This document shows positions 10,999 through 24,725 of a stretch of 61,788 bases of DNA, piece by piece (position 1 is the first letter of the stretch; the number at the start of each line of letters is the position of its first letter). Where the stretch lies: the NCBI GenBank assembly GCA_015680685.1, contig MNCI01003042.1, positions 204,734-266,521 of the forward strand, read 5' to 3'. Made by a program: the position numbers and the translations under genes. Below the pieces are notes generated by a model. That model ran no database searches and was not told the origin of the DNA. It saw only the letters and a list, made by a program, of their open reading frames with translations. The stretch is from Gnetum montanum (lineage: Eukaryota > Streptophyta > Gnetopsida > Gnetales > Gnetaceae).

Positions 10999-13903
10999 GT
11001 ACTAAGATGAGCGTAAAATTTTTTACCTCTTATTTACAATATTAGTTCATGTTTGTTAAATTCTAATTTTATTGCCTTCTTGCTAGGTAAACATGAGTTT
11101 GATATTGATTTTGTCAAGTAAGATAGATATCTATACTTGTCAAATATCTGTCAAAGTTTGTGCATGGTCAATTTATGTGATCCATTGCTGCTTTCAATCT
11201 TAAAAATTCTAAAGATTTTGATAGCCCAAATACCTTAAAATAATCCAATAATTTTAAAAATTATAAAGATTTTTATAGCCTCAAATTGAATTTGACTTTT
11301 AATTTAACTTCTATTGATCATCTAAGATTATTTTTGAATGTTAAAATTGATGAATGTTGTAAGAAATAATGAGATAATGATGAGAGAGTGTGGTAAGTGT
11401 GAATAATGACAAAAAGAGTATTGAGAGTAATGAAGATAATGGTGAGATAATTGAGATGAGAGAGTAATGAATTATTAATAAAAATATTTTTTAGGTTATT
11501 GATCATCATTAGTAGTTTCTTTCATCTTTAAAAACTTCATTATATTTATTTCATCATTGTTCCTCATGTTTTACTAAAGAAAGAAATGACCTCCAATTTA
11601 TAGGAATAAATTGAGACCACAATATATCAATTGCAAATAAGTTTGCTGATCTTTTTATTTGAAATTTTTGAATTTCAAGGGTAAACCACAAGTCATGGTA
11701 TATGACCAAAGGTCATCATATTTGATCATGAGTCATGGTTAGGATATGGAATGATCATGCTATCATACCATGGATCATGGTCATATGAAATAGAAAAAAA
11801 TTTCAAACTATGCAAACTATGAGCTAATCATGAGTTGTAGTAAGGTTGTGGTGATAATTCTAAACTTCATATATTACCTTGTACTTTAAATGATGAATGA
11901 TAGGTAATGGTAATAAAAAATTATAGATCACGAGTGAACCAGAGGTTGTGGTAATGTCATGAAATTACAAGAAAATATAGAACTACAAAAATGAGAATTT
12001 TGGACTACAACTAGGCACATATGCTAACTTCAATCTTAGTTAAAAAAATTAAGACATGTCACAAAACCTCTAAACATAATGTGAGAGGCTTTAATTAGAG
12101 GAATAACATCAAACACTTTGTCAATTAAAAATATTTATTTCACATACTAAAAAAAGATGAGAAACATGCATAAATCCTTTGAACCTTAGTTAATTGACTA
12201 TAAATACTTTATGAAATGAACATAAAATATGAAAGAACAGTTCACTCAAGCTATAATAGCTTGGAAAAGCTCATGTAAAGATAGAAATGAGCTTTTATAT
12301 CAAATTTATTAGAAAGGGGCTAAAACCCTTGTTAAACTTTCAATTTGCATATGAAATTAGAGAGAAACTAACTTGAATCTAAAAATTGAAATTGAATTCC
12401 TTAAAATTAAGCATAGATCCAATTCAAAATAATTTAATTATTTAAAGGAAACATAAAGAAACATGTATATAATTTTAGAATATTAAGAAAAATTGAAACA
12501 TCAGATAGGAACATATGAAATTACATGTAAATATGAGAAATTATGCAAGAGAGATGTGTGAAATTTTGAGAGAAGAATTCATGAAGAGGAATTTACTCTC
12601 CAAGATGAGAGAAACACACTACAAAAATTTAAGAAAATAAATAGAGGATGAAGCTAGGAGAGCTTCAACAAAGCACTTGAACATTTGCAAAAAACACTCA
12701 AAATGATGGAAAGGAAGAGCTTTTCTATTCACATCAAGCTTTTAATAAAATTAAAATGTGAGGATTTCATCTCTATTTATACATTTTTGTGTAGGGTATT
12801 GCTTTTTGGTGGGAGTCTCTCATGAAGGCTTTTAGATCCTTTGAAATTTTTCTAACAACCTAATCTTCTATGACCCTTTCCTTTGGAATAAAAAATACTT
12901 ATAACTATTAGTAAATGAAAGGAAAAACTTAAACATGTAAATAAAGACTACCACTAATTTTAATCTCCTTAACATGCATGAAGGAAAGACATGAAGGAGT
13001 TGAAGCCCGCACATTTATATTATTTCTAACAACTAATATATCATAGGCACCATAGGTTAGGATATAAGAAATATAGCATTTAGCTTAGGAGCTATCACAA
13101 GTGGAGGAAAAAAAGAGGTTACATTTGGGAGTTCATTCAAACCACTCAAGTTGAGAACCAATTCAATAGATTGTATTAGCTAGTGAGGCACATTGAGCAA
13201 CCTCCATAAGGCATGCAAATATAGCCTTTCAAAATATACAATGCATAAAATAAATGAACATTTTAGGAAGAGAGTTAGGGCTGTAGGTTCAAGATGAGGA
13301 GCTAGCAATGTAGGGTTCCTACTTCCTAAGTGAAATTTTCTAGTAGTTACCCTAGGTAGAGCCTTTCAATGTATGGGAGGTATTAACCCTCATGAAAGTT
13401 AATTTGAAGAAGTAGCATAAGAAGTGTACTAGTGATCTGTGGGATATGCAAGCCAAGAGGTATAATAGGGGCAAAATGATGGAGCTATAAATAATAATTT
13501 CATTACTAAATCAAATAACTTGCTTAAAAGACAATTACATGATAGGAAAAGGTACTACTAGACAAAGATAGACATCATGCATGGCTCACAAGCTACATTG
13601 AATGATCCTAGTATGGTAACATTAGTAGGCAAAGTAAAGTTTGCTTTATGATCTTAGCATTATGGAATATAGATTGCCTCAACAGTCCTAGATGATTGAG
13701 TGAGATAAAACATATGATAGAAAAGAAACGAGTGAGAAAAAATCTTTCCATGGGAATTCACTAGATGGTTAGTGTAGTGGCTAAGAGTCTAGAGTATCCT
13801 AAGCACATGGTATTATAGTGCTCACAATTGATTATGGAAAATTTTAGCTCTAGTACAACTTATATCTTTCTTAAACTAAAAGGGATTACTATTTTCAATG
13901 TTT
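10999..13903. other. AT-rich sequence between elements 1 and 2, no gene seen
   Basis: No long frame and no recognisable element. Two features of composition stand out: GAGATAATGATGAGAG-like purine repeats at about 11365-11480, and clustered ATCATG/GGTCAT motifs at about 11690-11960. Both look like low-complexity drift. Confidence 0.5.
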
Positions 13904-13908
13904 ATATC

Positions 13909-14737
13909 TGATGAGTGGTGATGTATCCCTATGCTCAACCATACGAATACAAACATACATCCACAATTCGGTCAAATTCCAAGGACTAAGTGCTTATGCA
14001 CCTTTACAGAACCCGAATGGGTTAGTCAATCATTGTCTTCCCAAGCTTACTTGTATAGCATGTTTGTATGGTTAAGTAAACTTGAGGTATATGATTTTTA
14101 TATATATTTTTATGTTTTATGTACTAGTGCTACAAAGGAAGAAGTGAACTAATTGAGTAACCAATTTAATTTAACTAATCGACTATGCTCTAACTAGTCC
14201 TAACACCAGCATCCGTTCTCACTTGTCATCCACATACTAAACCAGTGCAACACTACTAGGATTACCAAACTATAATTGTTATTGGGTTACCAAGTGTTCC
14301 ATGCATGCTCGAAGTGATCGTACTAAGTATGCTTACTTGGGAGAGTTAACAAGGTAAGAGAGAGAACATTAATTAACTAAGGAAAGCATTAAATAACTAT
14401 AAATAACTATAAATAAGCTATTCTAAATGCTCCAAGGTTTATCACAAAGTTCATCTTTATTTTTGGCCACAATGCGTGGTCAGGTACACAATGCTCAAAT
14501 AAGGATCCGTTTACTTTATGACTCCTATTGCAGGCACTCAGAAATAATTCTAATTATGAGAAGGGAAAAAGGAAAGAGTTTGGGTAAGGGACTAAGATTA
14601 ATGAATTAACTATTTTTCTGTTACCAAATCAAGAGTGCCTACCTCTTATTTATAGGTGACAAGATAGGCCTTGATATCGGATATATGATATGACTTGGAA
14701 GACTCTAATATCGTGGCCCTGATATCGCAGCTCATCA
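13909..14737 (-). repeat. Element 2, 3' LTR
   Basis: 829 bp, TGATGAGTGG to CTCATCA on the plus strand. Minus-strand U3 has GATATC motifs, followed by a TATAAATA box (14648-14656 region) and an AATAAAGA-type signal. Confidence 0.9.
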
Positions 14738-16630
14738 TACCCCCATGACTAAATGAAGACTCGTCCTTGAGTTCCTTACAAAATATTGGGAAGGTATGGG
14801 ATTATTGACTGAATGAGAACTGACAGTGATAGGGAATAATAGACTCAAAGTGCCTGGTGAATGGATCAAAAAACATATTACAACATTGGTGTTCACGCCC
14901 TTTGTGGTGAATATTGTACATAGATGACATCCAAACCCTCATCCGATAGCTTTAAGAGAAAGAGAGAAAGAAAAGAAAATGAGGCATGTCGCTACCGATG
15001 TCAGAAATGTGCATTCCATTGTTCATCCATAGCCACATGACCAAAATTGTTCCTTGCATAAATGCTCCAGCTCCAGTCCAACCTAAGTGCTTCCTCTTAT
15101 CCTAGTCCATTGTTCATGTAATCACCATCTGTACACACAACACAGTCACAAATTATCAAGGATAGATAAGACATAATGCAATTGATAACTTACCTTGATA
15201 TAAGTGCATTGGTTGGGTTGTGGGTATGACAAATAGTGGGTTAGAGGTTTTTAACTGATAACTACCCAAGGTGTAGGGGTGAGATAGGTGATCGAATGGA
15301 AAAATTTGTGATAGGGCCCCCATGACTAAGAGCGAACCTCTGGTAGCGATAGGGTGGAAAAACAAAAGGAACAATGAAGATGAGGGGGAAAATAATGGTG
15401 AAGCTAATAAGATGGATGTCATGGATGGGGATAAAAAAACAAATGATTGATTACAAAGAATGTTTAAGGGAAAGAATTTTAATAATTGCACCAAAAAGGA
15501 ATGCCAGTGGGTCCTCCCCAAAGCAGGCTCATGCATTTTATGCCCTAATAGACCCACAAACCAAAGAGTCTGTAGGCTCTTGGAATGACATATGGAAACA
15601 AAGGTTAAGAACTTACTCACAAGAGTTTACCAAAGACTAACAATGCATTAACCAAGATGTAGACTAATCATAAAACCAGTAATGACGTGGAACATGAAAA
15701 TAAATATGGAAGGGGAAGAGGAAATGGAGTGGAATTCCAAGAGCAAGGTTTTGTAAAGTCCCTTATATATTATGTGGTTAAGGTGACTGAATAAAATTCA
15801 TCCCAAGTTTAGATTCACCAACCACATCCAGTGACCTTGCATCAACACATTTGACCAACCCATCCTCACGAAGCAACAAGAATCCATCCATCGAGTCATC
15901 ACCATTCCAAGGAGAGAAAGATATGAAAGCAGGAAACAAGAAAGGGATTTAGGTAGAGGAAACCTTCAGGCATGGGTAAGATGGCTTTCCAGTGCCATAA
16001 CCAGTGTTTGCAACCCATGTTTCTTTATTATGTTTAAGGGGTGTGCTTTGAATTCCCACTAGTTTTTTTTTTTTGCATGAGAACCACACCATGCAAAGAA
16101 TTATTTAGATTCATTCAACTTCTTGATATTTGGTCAATAGTGGGATAGTAGAGAACCCATGAAAAGCATCCAAGTACCCAAGAGAATAGATAGCACAAGT
16201 GCATCGAATCCCCTTGAAGTCACACCCTTTTCAACCATTGAATCATTCCTTGGTTTGAAGAATACCAAGTCACCAATTCATTAATAAGTTTATTTAGAAA
16301 AAGTGACAGTATAGTTCCAAAGCCAAAGGAGACCACAACATTGAATGGATGAATGGACAACATGGACTCATTGCTTGTTTTATAAAAAGAACCATATCTT
16401 AGTGTCAACATCAAAAGTGAAAGGTAAAAGCTAATCATTAGCAATCAACATTATTATAGTCCAACTCACCATCATGAGCACTTATTATGTGATGAATGAA
16501 AGTAAATCAAATAAATAAATAGTAAAATTTTGAACGATGGTGTAAAACAAAAATAAGTAAAATTGAAAAGATGTGTAAAATAAAAAATGTGTAAAACAAA
16601 AATACAAAAAGAGCTAAGGGCTTAGAATGG
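14738..16630 (-). other. Element 2, purine tract and 3' untranslated region
   Basis: About 1.9 kb without a long frame. The purine tract is at 14738-14747. The region includes the diverged counterpart of the short 3' ORF (about 15030-15210 minus), with a clear GTAAGT donor and GTGTGTACAG acceptor around a 65-bp intron-like stretch. Confidence 0.6.
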
Positions 16631-16634
16631 TTAG

Positions 16635-19605
16635 CATTGGTAGCCATCTCCCCCATGACTGAGTTGGAAGGAGGATATTCAAAATAATGAGCAGGGTTGT
16701 CCACCAATAGAGATAGTATGGATATTGGCTATTCTAGGCTCATGGAAAGGTTTGGTTTGTTGGATGTTGATCAACAATTTCTTATCTAGGCTCTCAAGTT
16801 TGTAAATCATCATGGATCTTGAAGGAAAATTTGCATGAATAATATAAGGTCCTTCCCATAGCATTTGAAATTTAGTGCATTGTGGCACGTGTGTGGGGTT
16901 CCAATAAAGAACCTTATCTCTCAGTTGGTAGTTAACTTTTCTAATTTTCAGGTCATGACATCATTTATTAAAGGCCTTGTGCAATTCATTAGATGATAGG
17001 GCAACTAATCGATTATCATCTAGAAGGTTAAGGTTTATTAATCATTCTTTTTATGCTAAATTAAGGTCAAGGCTGAGATCACACACTGTAGATAGTGTAC
17101 GAAGTTTTGCTTGAATAGGAAGTGTTGGGAGATTTCTGTACACTAACTCATAGGGAGAATAGCCTATAGGGAATTCTCATGTGGAGCGGTATGCCCAAAG
17201 AGCATCATTCAGTTTGGTGCTATAGTCTCACCTATATTTTCTAATGGTTCTTGTTAATATTTTCGTAATCTCCCTATTGCTTACTTTGGCTTGACCATTC
17301 ACTTGAGGATGGTATGGTGTAGTTAGTTTGTGTTCAACTCCTAAGCATTGCATAAACTTTCAAAAAGTCACACCTATAAAATGTGTGCCATTGTCAAAAA
17401 TAAGTGCATGAGGCACACCAAACCTATTAACGATTTATTGTTGAACAAATCATGCAGCGGTAGATGATGCACAATCCACAATAGTGGCTACTTCTTCCCA
17501 TTTTGTGAAATAGTCAACAACAACAACAATGTAGGCTTTTCCAATGGACATTGATGTAATAGGCCTCATAAAATCAATTCCCCATATGTCAAAGGATTTT
17601 AAAGGTTGAATCCATTATTGTGGACCCTCCATCCTAGTAGTCATTTCCTCATCACGTTGGTAGTGCTCACAAGATTGAACGAAATGATTAGCATCCTAGA
17701 ACAATGTAGGCCAATAATATCCTGTAAGTAAGATTTTAATGGTTTTTTGTCTCCTAGCATAATGACCCCGACAAGGGCCCTCATGAGCATCTTGGAGAAC
17801 TTGTAATTGATCTACATCAGGAACACACCATTAGACCAAGCCATTAGGACATACCCTATAAAGGTATCCATTGATTTTCATGAAATATTTGGCTCGGTGA
17901 AGAAACTACCATTTATTTTTAGCATCTAACTCTTGTGGTGTTTGTTGTGTAAGGAGATAGGTAAGAATGCTACTGTACCAATTTGTTTTCATGATTAATT
18001 GATTATTTACTGCACCTGCAAAGAGGTATTCATTAGGAAAGCGATCATAAAGTGGATATTCATCCTCTTTGTTGTTCCATTTTAACTGAGATAAATGATC
18101 AGCAACAATGTTCTCGGTGCCTTTACGATCAATCATTGTAAGATTGAACTCTTGTAAGATAATGAACCATCGTATGATGTGAGGGCTCACCATTGGTTTA
18201 TTCAGCAAGAACTGAATTGCACTATGGTTTGTGTGTACAAATACCTTATAGCTGAATACATAGTGCTTGAACTTATCTAGTGTAAACACCACAACCATTA
18301 ATTCCTTTTTCATTGTGGTGTAGTTGAGTTGTGCACCAACAATACTCCTACTTGCACAGTGGATGTAATAAGGATGTTTTTGGTCATCCAACTATGTAAG
18401 TATGGCACCTAAAGCATATTTGGATGCATCGATCATGATGTGGAATGGTTTGGACCAATCAGGAGCTTGTAGAATAGGTGTTTCTACAAGCTTCTATTTT
18501 AAATTTTGAAAAGCTAACTGACATTCTCTAGTCCATTCGAAAGGTATGTCCTTCTTCGTTAGTCCAACCAATGGTTTTGCAACCCTTGAAAAGTTCTCTA
18601 TGAATCTCCTATAATAGCCACTGTGTCCAAGGAATGATCAGATGTCTTTTATAGTTTTAGGTTGGCACATGATTCCTTAGATGACTTTAATCTTTTCAGG
18701 GTCTACCTCTATCCTTGTTTGTAAAATCTTATGCCCTAATACTATGCCTTCTTGAACCATTAAATGGCTTTTTTGCTAGTTTAGCCTTAAATTAGTTTCA
18801 ACACATCACTTTACTACTTGCTTTAATCGGTCCAATGCTTAATCAAAGTTTGCTTCGTAGGTGGAGAAATCATCCATGAAGACCTCCACACCATTTCCTA
18901 TTTGCTGCTGGAAGATACTTAGAACCAAATGTTGAAATGTTGCAGGAGCATTACACAAGCTAAACAACATTTGTTTGTATGCAAATGTCATCCAAGGACT
19001 TGTGAATGTGGTCTTGTCTTGGTCTTCTGGTGCTATTTGGATTTGGTTGTATCCACTGTATCCATCCAGAAAACTATAGTAGCGATGCCCTGCAATGGTG
19101 TCTAAGACCTGGTTGACAAATGATAATGGAAAGTGGTCTTTGAATGTTGCCATGTTTAGTAGCCTAAATTCTATACACACCCTCCATTTACCTCCCTTTT
19201 TGGGTACAATAACTAATGGACTAACCCATTCACTATTAGCAATGGGGTAGATGAACCCAACTTTTAGAAGTTGTTCAATTTCTTCTTTAACCATTTGCTT
19301 TAGCTTTGGGTCTAATTACCTATACGGTTGTTGTCGAGGCTTCATGGAGGGGTTAGCTTAAATCCTATGTTGGCATATCCTAGGGTCTATTCTAGTTAAT
19401 TCAGGATATGACCAAGCGAAGGCTTTCAACCATTTGTTCACCATTTTTAGCAGTCTCTTTTTTTGTTGAGGAGTGAGCCTAGCATTAATAATTACCAATT
19501 TTCCATTTTTGAGAAATGTGTACTCCATACCAATGTGCAACAATTTTAACTCTAAGGGCTCTTGCTTAAAGTTGTCAAGGATTTCCAACTTCTTCCAGTT
19601 TATAA
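16635..19605 (-). pseudogene. Element 2 pol: RT, RNase H, integrase (decayed)
   Basis: The minus-strand reading shows RT blocks EWVSPLVIVPKKGGKWRVC, YSGYNQIQIAPEDQ and the catalytic VFMDDF (about 18870-18890, both Asp present). RNase H follows (YTTMKKELMVVVFTLDKFK and TNHSA, where TDHSA is usual, so a catalytic Asp is lost; about 18225-18330). The integrase zinc domain is near 17690-17790, with the last Cys pair damaged. The integrase core has IWGIDFM, DNGTHF and HPQVNGQA...NREI (about 17280-17600), so the D-D-E residues are still readable. The reading ends at SHGGDGYQC near 16635. At least a dozen in-frame stops are present, mostly TAG or TAA. In a live copy pol would copy the RNA and integrate the cDNA in the nucleus. 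Confidence 0.85.
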
Positions 19606-19844
19606 TTTCAATGTTGAGACTTGGAAGTTCACAATGGGCTTGCTCTAATTATGCTATCAATGTAAGCACAAGTCAAACCCTCAGTTGGTTCCATGCATAT
19701 AGTTGAGTTGCTCTCTTAGTCAACTATCAGCCACTGGGTGTCTTCTTATCTTATGGCTACCACACAGAAGCATCTTTGTATGTTAGTTACTTGTGCACAC
19801 TGATTGCATATAGGCAATGTTAAATTTTGTACAAACCAGGACTT

Positions 19845-20423
19845 CTACATGCAACTACACCCTGTGTCAATGTATGCAATGCATGGAACTTTCTTCTTCT
19901 CAATTTTTCCAAACATATTTTCCTTTGATATCTCTAGGGAAAGATCACATATTCCTAGGCATGCATCAATTGTGCTTAGCCATGCTCTTTCCATTATGAT
20001 TGGGAAGTCCCCCTTATAGTTGTTGACTTGAATCACTAAGAAGTCAGCTGGATACGACCATCCACAAATAGTGGTAACAATGTCCTCCACTAGTCCTAAT
20101 GGGATAATGATGGATTGGTCAGCCAGCTCTAAATGAATGTTACTCTTTTTTAGTGGAGGAAAGTTCCAAGCTTTGTACATTTCTTGAGAGATTAAGTTGA
20201 CACTAGAAACTGAATCCAAAAGAGCTTTGCATGGATCATTCCCAGTTATTTGTAAATATATAAGAGGACTCCCAGGATCAAAGAATTTCCTAGGAAGATG
20301 GCTAGTCTTAATCCAATTGGTAATGGCATGCATCAACATGACTGTGTGTGTTGAATGTGTCCTTTGGTTTGAAGGGAGTTCTAAAGTTTCGTATGATGCT
20401 AAGGCCTTTGGAGAGTTAGCCAC
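19845..20423 (-). pseudogene. Element 2 protease, active-site glycine lost
   Basis: An open stretch of 192 codons (minus) holds the C-terminal gag linker and the retropepsin. The catalytic loop reads LLDSVSSVNLIS where the family motif is DSG/DTG: the Gly codon is now GTT (Val). The flap-side block PLGLVEDIVTTICGWSY and FPIIMERAWLSTIDACLGI follow. This copy's protease should be inactive even though the frame is open. Elements 1 and 3 keep the Gly; element 4 has Ser instead. Confidence 0.8.
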
Positions 20424-20479
20424 TTGTGACTACAAGGACTTGGTTGGACTGTTGGTGCTAAAGAAAGGTCTCTTCTTTG

Positions 20480-22873
20480 TGTGATTGTCTAAACCAACAA
20501 TAGGATGAGGGTTAATAGCCCTTGTAGTGTTATGTTGCTACAGCTGGGTAGGGAGCTCACCCTGCATGGATGGAGTAGGTGGTAATGGAGTTAAGGGTGG
20601 AAGAGATGTAGTTGGATGAGAAGGATAGTGTGTTTGTAAAACATCTCTCCTAGGAGAATGAGTTCTATAATACTCATGTGTCTGGTAGTGCGGTTGGGGA
20701 GCAACGTGACTAAGAGAGTCACGTAGAGAGATTGGTTACTACACGTAGTAGCCATACGGGTCTGGTTGATAGTAAGGGTACTACTGACGTGGTGGTGGCA
20801 TTTCCCATGATTGTGGGTGTTGCCACTATTGGTACTACTCATTTGGTTTTCGTGGAGTTCCACTTGAATAATATGTCAAGGGTTGGTAGAACTATCTTGG
20901 GTTACCTTGGGGATAAGGTAACCTTCGGGGTGTTTGCCTTCTGTTTAATCGTGGGTTGAGTGCATACACCCTGACTCCTACAGATGTGAAATTATAGAGA
21001 AGCATCCCTTAGGATGGTCATATTGACATATCTCACATCCACCATCATTATCTATATCCGAATTCACAACCTCTTTGATGATGGCAACTTTGCCCTTACC
21101 TTTGTTATGTGCATATTCAGCTTCTTTCTTTTTTCTCCTTTCTTGATCACTACCTTCATCTCTAGACTCCTCTACTATTTTGAGCACTATTTAAAATCTA
21201 TTATCTAGGGAGTCCTACATTTGGTCCACCTTTGCTAATACTTTTGATGCAAGTTTCTAAATGGACAAGGTTTTCCTATTCACCATCTCTTCAAGTGGTG
21301 ACTCTTCTTCATCCTCAAAAAATCTAACTCCTGTCTTTCGGAGTGAAGGATCTTTGGTATATTCTTCCGCACTCTCTCTTTTTCTTAACTCACCTTCCTC
21401 TTTAGCAACTTTCTCCAACAATATTTGTACTTGATGGGCCCTAAGCTTAGATAGCCTTCCTTGGGCATAAGTCCCAAGGGTTCTTCACATTTCGTTCCTA
21501 AGCCCATCTACGAGATGGTGTAGTTGTTCCCTTTGCGAGGAACCATGGATTGGGAAATAATGTAATAGTGCATAATATTGGACCATGGTAGCATCCAAGG
21601 ATTCATGTCCTCCTTTTTTCCATCGTTGGATTTGCTTTCATAGGTTGGACACTCGTGAGTACGTCTGATACTTATCATGGAATAGTTCTAACATGGCACT
21701 CCATCGGTGAATGGATTTTGGTTCTAAGGACTTGTACTAGCTTTCTACTTCCTTGATTAGTATCCATGGAAACAACTTGAGTTTTTTCCACTCATTTTTT
21801 ATGTTTTTCAAGGCACATGCATCATGAAATGCTTGCAAATGATTGTGAGGATTAGCGTTGTATCCCCCTTCAAATCGTGGGATATTGTTCATGTCCAATC
21901 TTTTGATCCTACTATCTTTTTGGTGTCTCACTGGGATTCTAATAGCCTCAATTATGTCTAGCATACTTCAAGTAGTGAGTAGGGGTTCATCATGATAGTG
22001 CTGTCTATGGCGTCTATGATGCCTATGTTATTCCCTACTCTCCTTCCTCTCATGATGAGTTTCTCTAGAATGCCTTTGTCGCCTTTCTCAGCTACTTTGT
22101 CTATGATTCCTGTTTCTCTTAGCATTATCCTTAGGATCTTTTTCTTTGCAACTGCATCCAGATCCTAAAGGAGATGGTGAAGGAGATGATGAAGGTGAAG
22201 AAAAAGGAGGACCATCACTATGATGGTGCCTGCTTCCTTCTCTTCGGTGGTCATAGCCTCGATCATGGTTATGATCAGAATGTCCATCTTTGTCATGTGT
22301 TCGTGTTTCTTTTTTAGGCCCTTTGTGTCTATTGGTACCAAAATCTGGGTTATGGATAGTCGAGTGAAGATTCAGATACCCAACCCCTTAACTAAAGTGA
22401 ATGAGAGGAACATCATTGTGTGGGAGACCTCCTGAGGCAGGTTCACCACCCTCATTTTCATTTATGACAAATGGGATATTCTAGGACAACTTCCCCTTCA
22501 TGGATTCATGACATCTATCCTGTTGTAGATCCCTTTTATGTTGTGCCTTCGTGGGTTGATACTCTCTCGAGTCATGATCATGCATGATGTACTCTACCTG
22601 TAAGTGTTGCATACTAATTCATGTGAGATCATGAAGAAGCATGCCTAGGATAGAACGATAAGGAGGTAACACTATGTTACCTTCTAAATAACGCCAATAC
22701 AATTGTTCATCCTGGTGGAGGATAAAGGTAAAGTTTGGTATATACTCATCGGGATGAATGTATACCATATGAAACTATTGAGGGACTGGCGAATTATCAT
22801 GTGTACTACACCTCCGATTGTTCCCTGTATTGGACCTAGGTGGTGAAACACCCTTGTAAGAAGAAGGAGACAT
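20480..22873 (-). pseudogene. Element 2 gag (decayed)
   Basis: The start codon is at 22873-22871 (MSPSSYKGVSPPRSNTGNN). After a variable acidic and His-rich N-terminal part comes the Retrotrans_gag core (MNNIPRFEGGYNANP, about 21870-21900), which is open for 75 codons. A charged region and zinc knuckle CEICQYDHPKGC (about 20995-21040) follow, then a Pro/Gln/Tyr-rich tail. Frames are interrupted by several stops, for example where TAG replaces a likely Gln codon. The family role is capsid assembly and RNA packaging. Confidence 0.78.
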
Positions 22874-22991
22874 AATTGTCTATTTAGTGTGCAATACTTT
22901 TCACTTTACTAATTGTAAGATAACCAACCATAAGGATTCATTCCAATGATGTGAAGATTTCCTAAGTTCTAGCTAGCACACAACCAACAAA

Positions 22992-23011
22992 GTTCGTAGC
23001 AATGGTGCCAA
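22992..23011 (-). other. Element 2 primer binding site
   Basis: The minus strand reads TTGGCACCATTGCTACGAAC immediately after the 5' LTR. It resembles the tRNA-Asp-primed site of Athila-like elements (TTGGCGCCGTTGCCGGGGA) with several changes. Confidence 0.65.
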
Positions 23012-23825
23012 TGATGAGCAGTGAGGTATCCTTATGCTCAACCATACAAATACAAGCATACATGCATGAACTAGTCAAATTCCAAGGACTAAGTGCTTAT
23101 GCGCCTTTACAGAACCTAGACAGGTTAGTCAATCATTATCTTCCCAAGCTTACTTGTATAGTGCATTTGTATGGTTAAGTAAACTTGAGGTATATGATTT
23201 TTATATATATTTTATGTTTTATGTCCTAGTGCTACAAAGGAAGAAATGAACTAATTAAGTAACCAATTTAATTTAACTAATCAACTATGCTCTAACTAGT
23301 CCTAACACTAGCATCCATTCTCACTTGCCGTCCACATCCTAAACCAGTGCAACACTACTGGGATTACCAAACACTAATTGTTTTTGGGTTACCAAGTGTT
23401 CCACGCATGCTCGAAGTGGTCGTACTAAGTGTGCTTACTTGGGAGAGTTAACAAGGTAAGAGAGAGAACATTAATTAACTAAGGAAAGCATTAAATAATT
23501 GTAAATAACATTAAATAAGCTATTCTAAATGTTGCAAGGTTTATCACAAAGTTCATCTTTATTTTTGGCCATAAGGCATGCTTAGGTACACAATGCTCGA
23601 ATAAGGATCTATTCGCTGTATGACTCCTACTGCGGGCACTCAGAAATAATTCTAACTTTGAGAAGGGAAAAAGCCAAGAGTTTGGGTAAGGGACTAAGAT
23701 TAATGAACTAACTATTTTTATATTGCCAATCCAAGTGCACCCACCTCTTATTTATATGTGACAAGACAAGCCCCGATATCGGATATCCGATATTACTTCG
23801 AAGGGCACGATATCGCGGCTTATCA
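23012..23825 (-). repeat. Element 2, 5' LTR
   Basis: 814 bp, from TGATGAGCAG to GCTTATCA on the plus strand, next to the target duplication ATATC. Same U3, TATA and R-U5 layout as its partner at 13909-14737. Confidence 0.9.
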
Positions 23826-23830
23826 ATATC

Positions 23831-24725
23831 TCTTTCATAGAAGTTGTCAAAAAAAAAACATTTTTGTGTTAAGCTTTTAGATCACATGGGAATGTGATGG
23901 ACTACATATTCATTAACAATTTTAATGCTATTTAACATTCAAAATTAAGGGATTAATATGAAACTTCATAGCCTCATCATAAAGTTATTTTAGAACTCAA
24001 GGTAATCACTAGGATGGTGGAGATTCATGTGATGAGGGCTTGCTTTACCTATCAACACCCATAAAGAAATTGAGAGGTAAGGATATTATAACTTAATATA
24101 TGATAGATGTCATGTCTTCTATTATGACATGTCACTTTAATACTTTGGTCTAGGTTATGAAGCTTCTTGGACTATATGATAATTATGGTATGACATGATT
24201 TAACCTAGTGTTTTTCCTACAAACAAACAAATATTAGCATTGGAGTAATTATTATGCCTATGTAGATGTTTAAAAAATGCTACTACCATTAGTTAGTTAT
24301 TATAAAAAATTTTATTTTAGCATAGTTTTATCTTAGCAACCCTTGTTAGTGTATCTTTGCCTTAGTATATCTTTTTTTTTAAATATAATGTAACATGAAT
24401 TTAATAATTGTTTTGTTACCTTAAATATTTGAAATTTGAAATTGTTTGGATTAGGATGTCAATTATTAGTCATAAGATTATAGATTATTGACAATAATAA
24501 TTTTATAGGAGTATTCATAAATTTAAGGATTTTTCTTAATGTTGAGTGAAGGAACCCCCACACTACTACCATTATCCACACCTTGCTAAAAATAGAAAAG
24601 AAATTACAACATCTTAGCTAGGCTAACTATCTAGATGTATGCTACCATAATTTGTAAAGAAAAATAAAACAACTCCTTTATATGGAAGAAGCTTATTAGA
24701 GGTAATGCTTCCAATTCTTCTAGCT
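23831..24725. other. AT-rich spacer, no gene seen
   Basis: About 0.9 kb between elements 2 and 3, with no long frame and no repeat shared with the rest of the window. Confidence 0.5.

Larger units (their letters stand above)
13909..23825 (-). mobile_element. Element 2: pol-bearing Athila-like LTR retrotransposon
   Basis: Complete 9.9-kb element on the minus strand, flanked by an exact 5-bp duplication ATATC (13904-13908, 23826-23830). It has LTRs of 829 and 814 bp, a primer binding site (22992-23011), and a purine tract CATGGGGGTA next to the 3' LTR. The order is gag, protease, RT, RNase H, integrase, the Ty3/gypsy order. The RT block VEVFMDDF, the gag knuckle CX2CX3HX4C and the tRNA-Asp-like primer site all point to the Athila lineage. 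Stops and frameshifts show that this copy is dead. Confidence 0.92.

Noticed and set aside
11690-11960. Clustered ATCATG/GGTCAT motifs as a regulatory array
   Set aside because: Irregular spacing and no gene nearby; likely low-complexity drift.
13758-13825. tRNA-like A box (TAGTGTAGTGG) left of element 2
   Set aside because: No acceptable B box at the right distance and no similarity to the two SINE-like copies.
15374-15640. 88-codon plus-strand frame in the 3' region of element 2
   Set aside because: Opposite to the element's sense and not conserved in elements 1 and 3.
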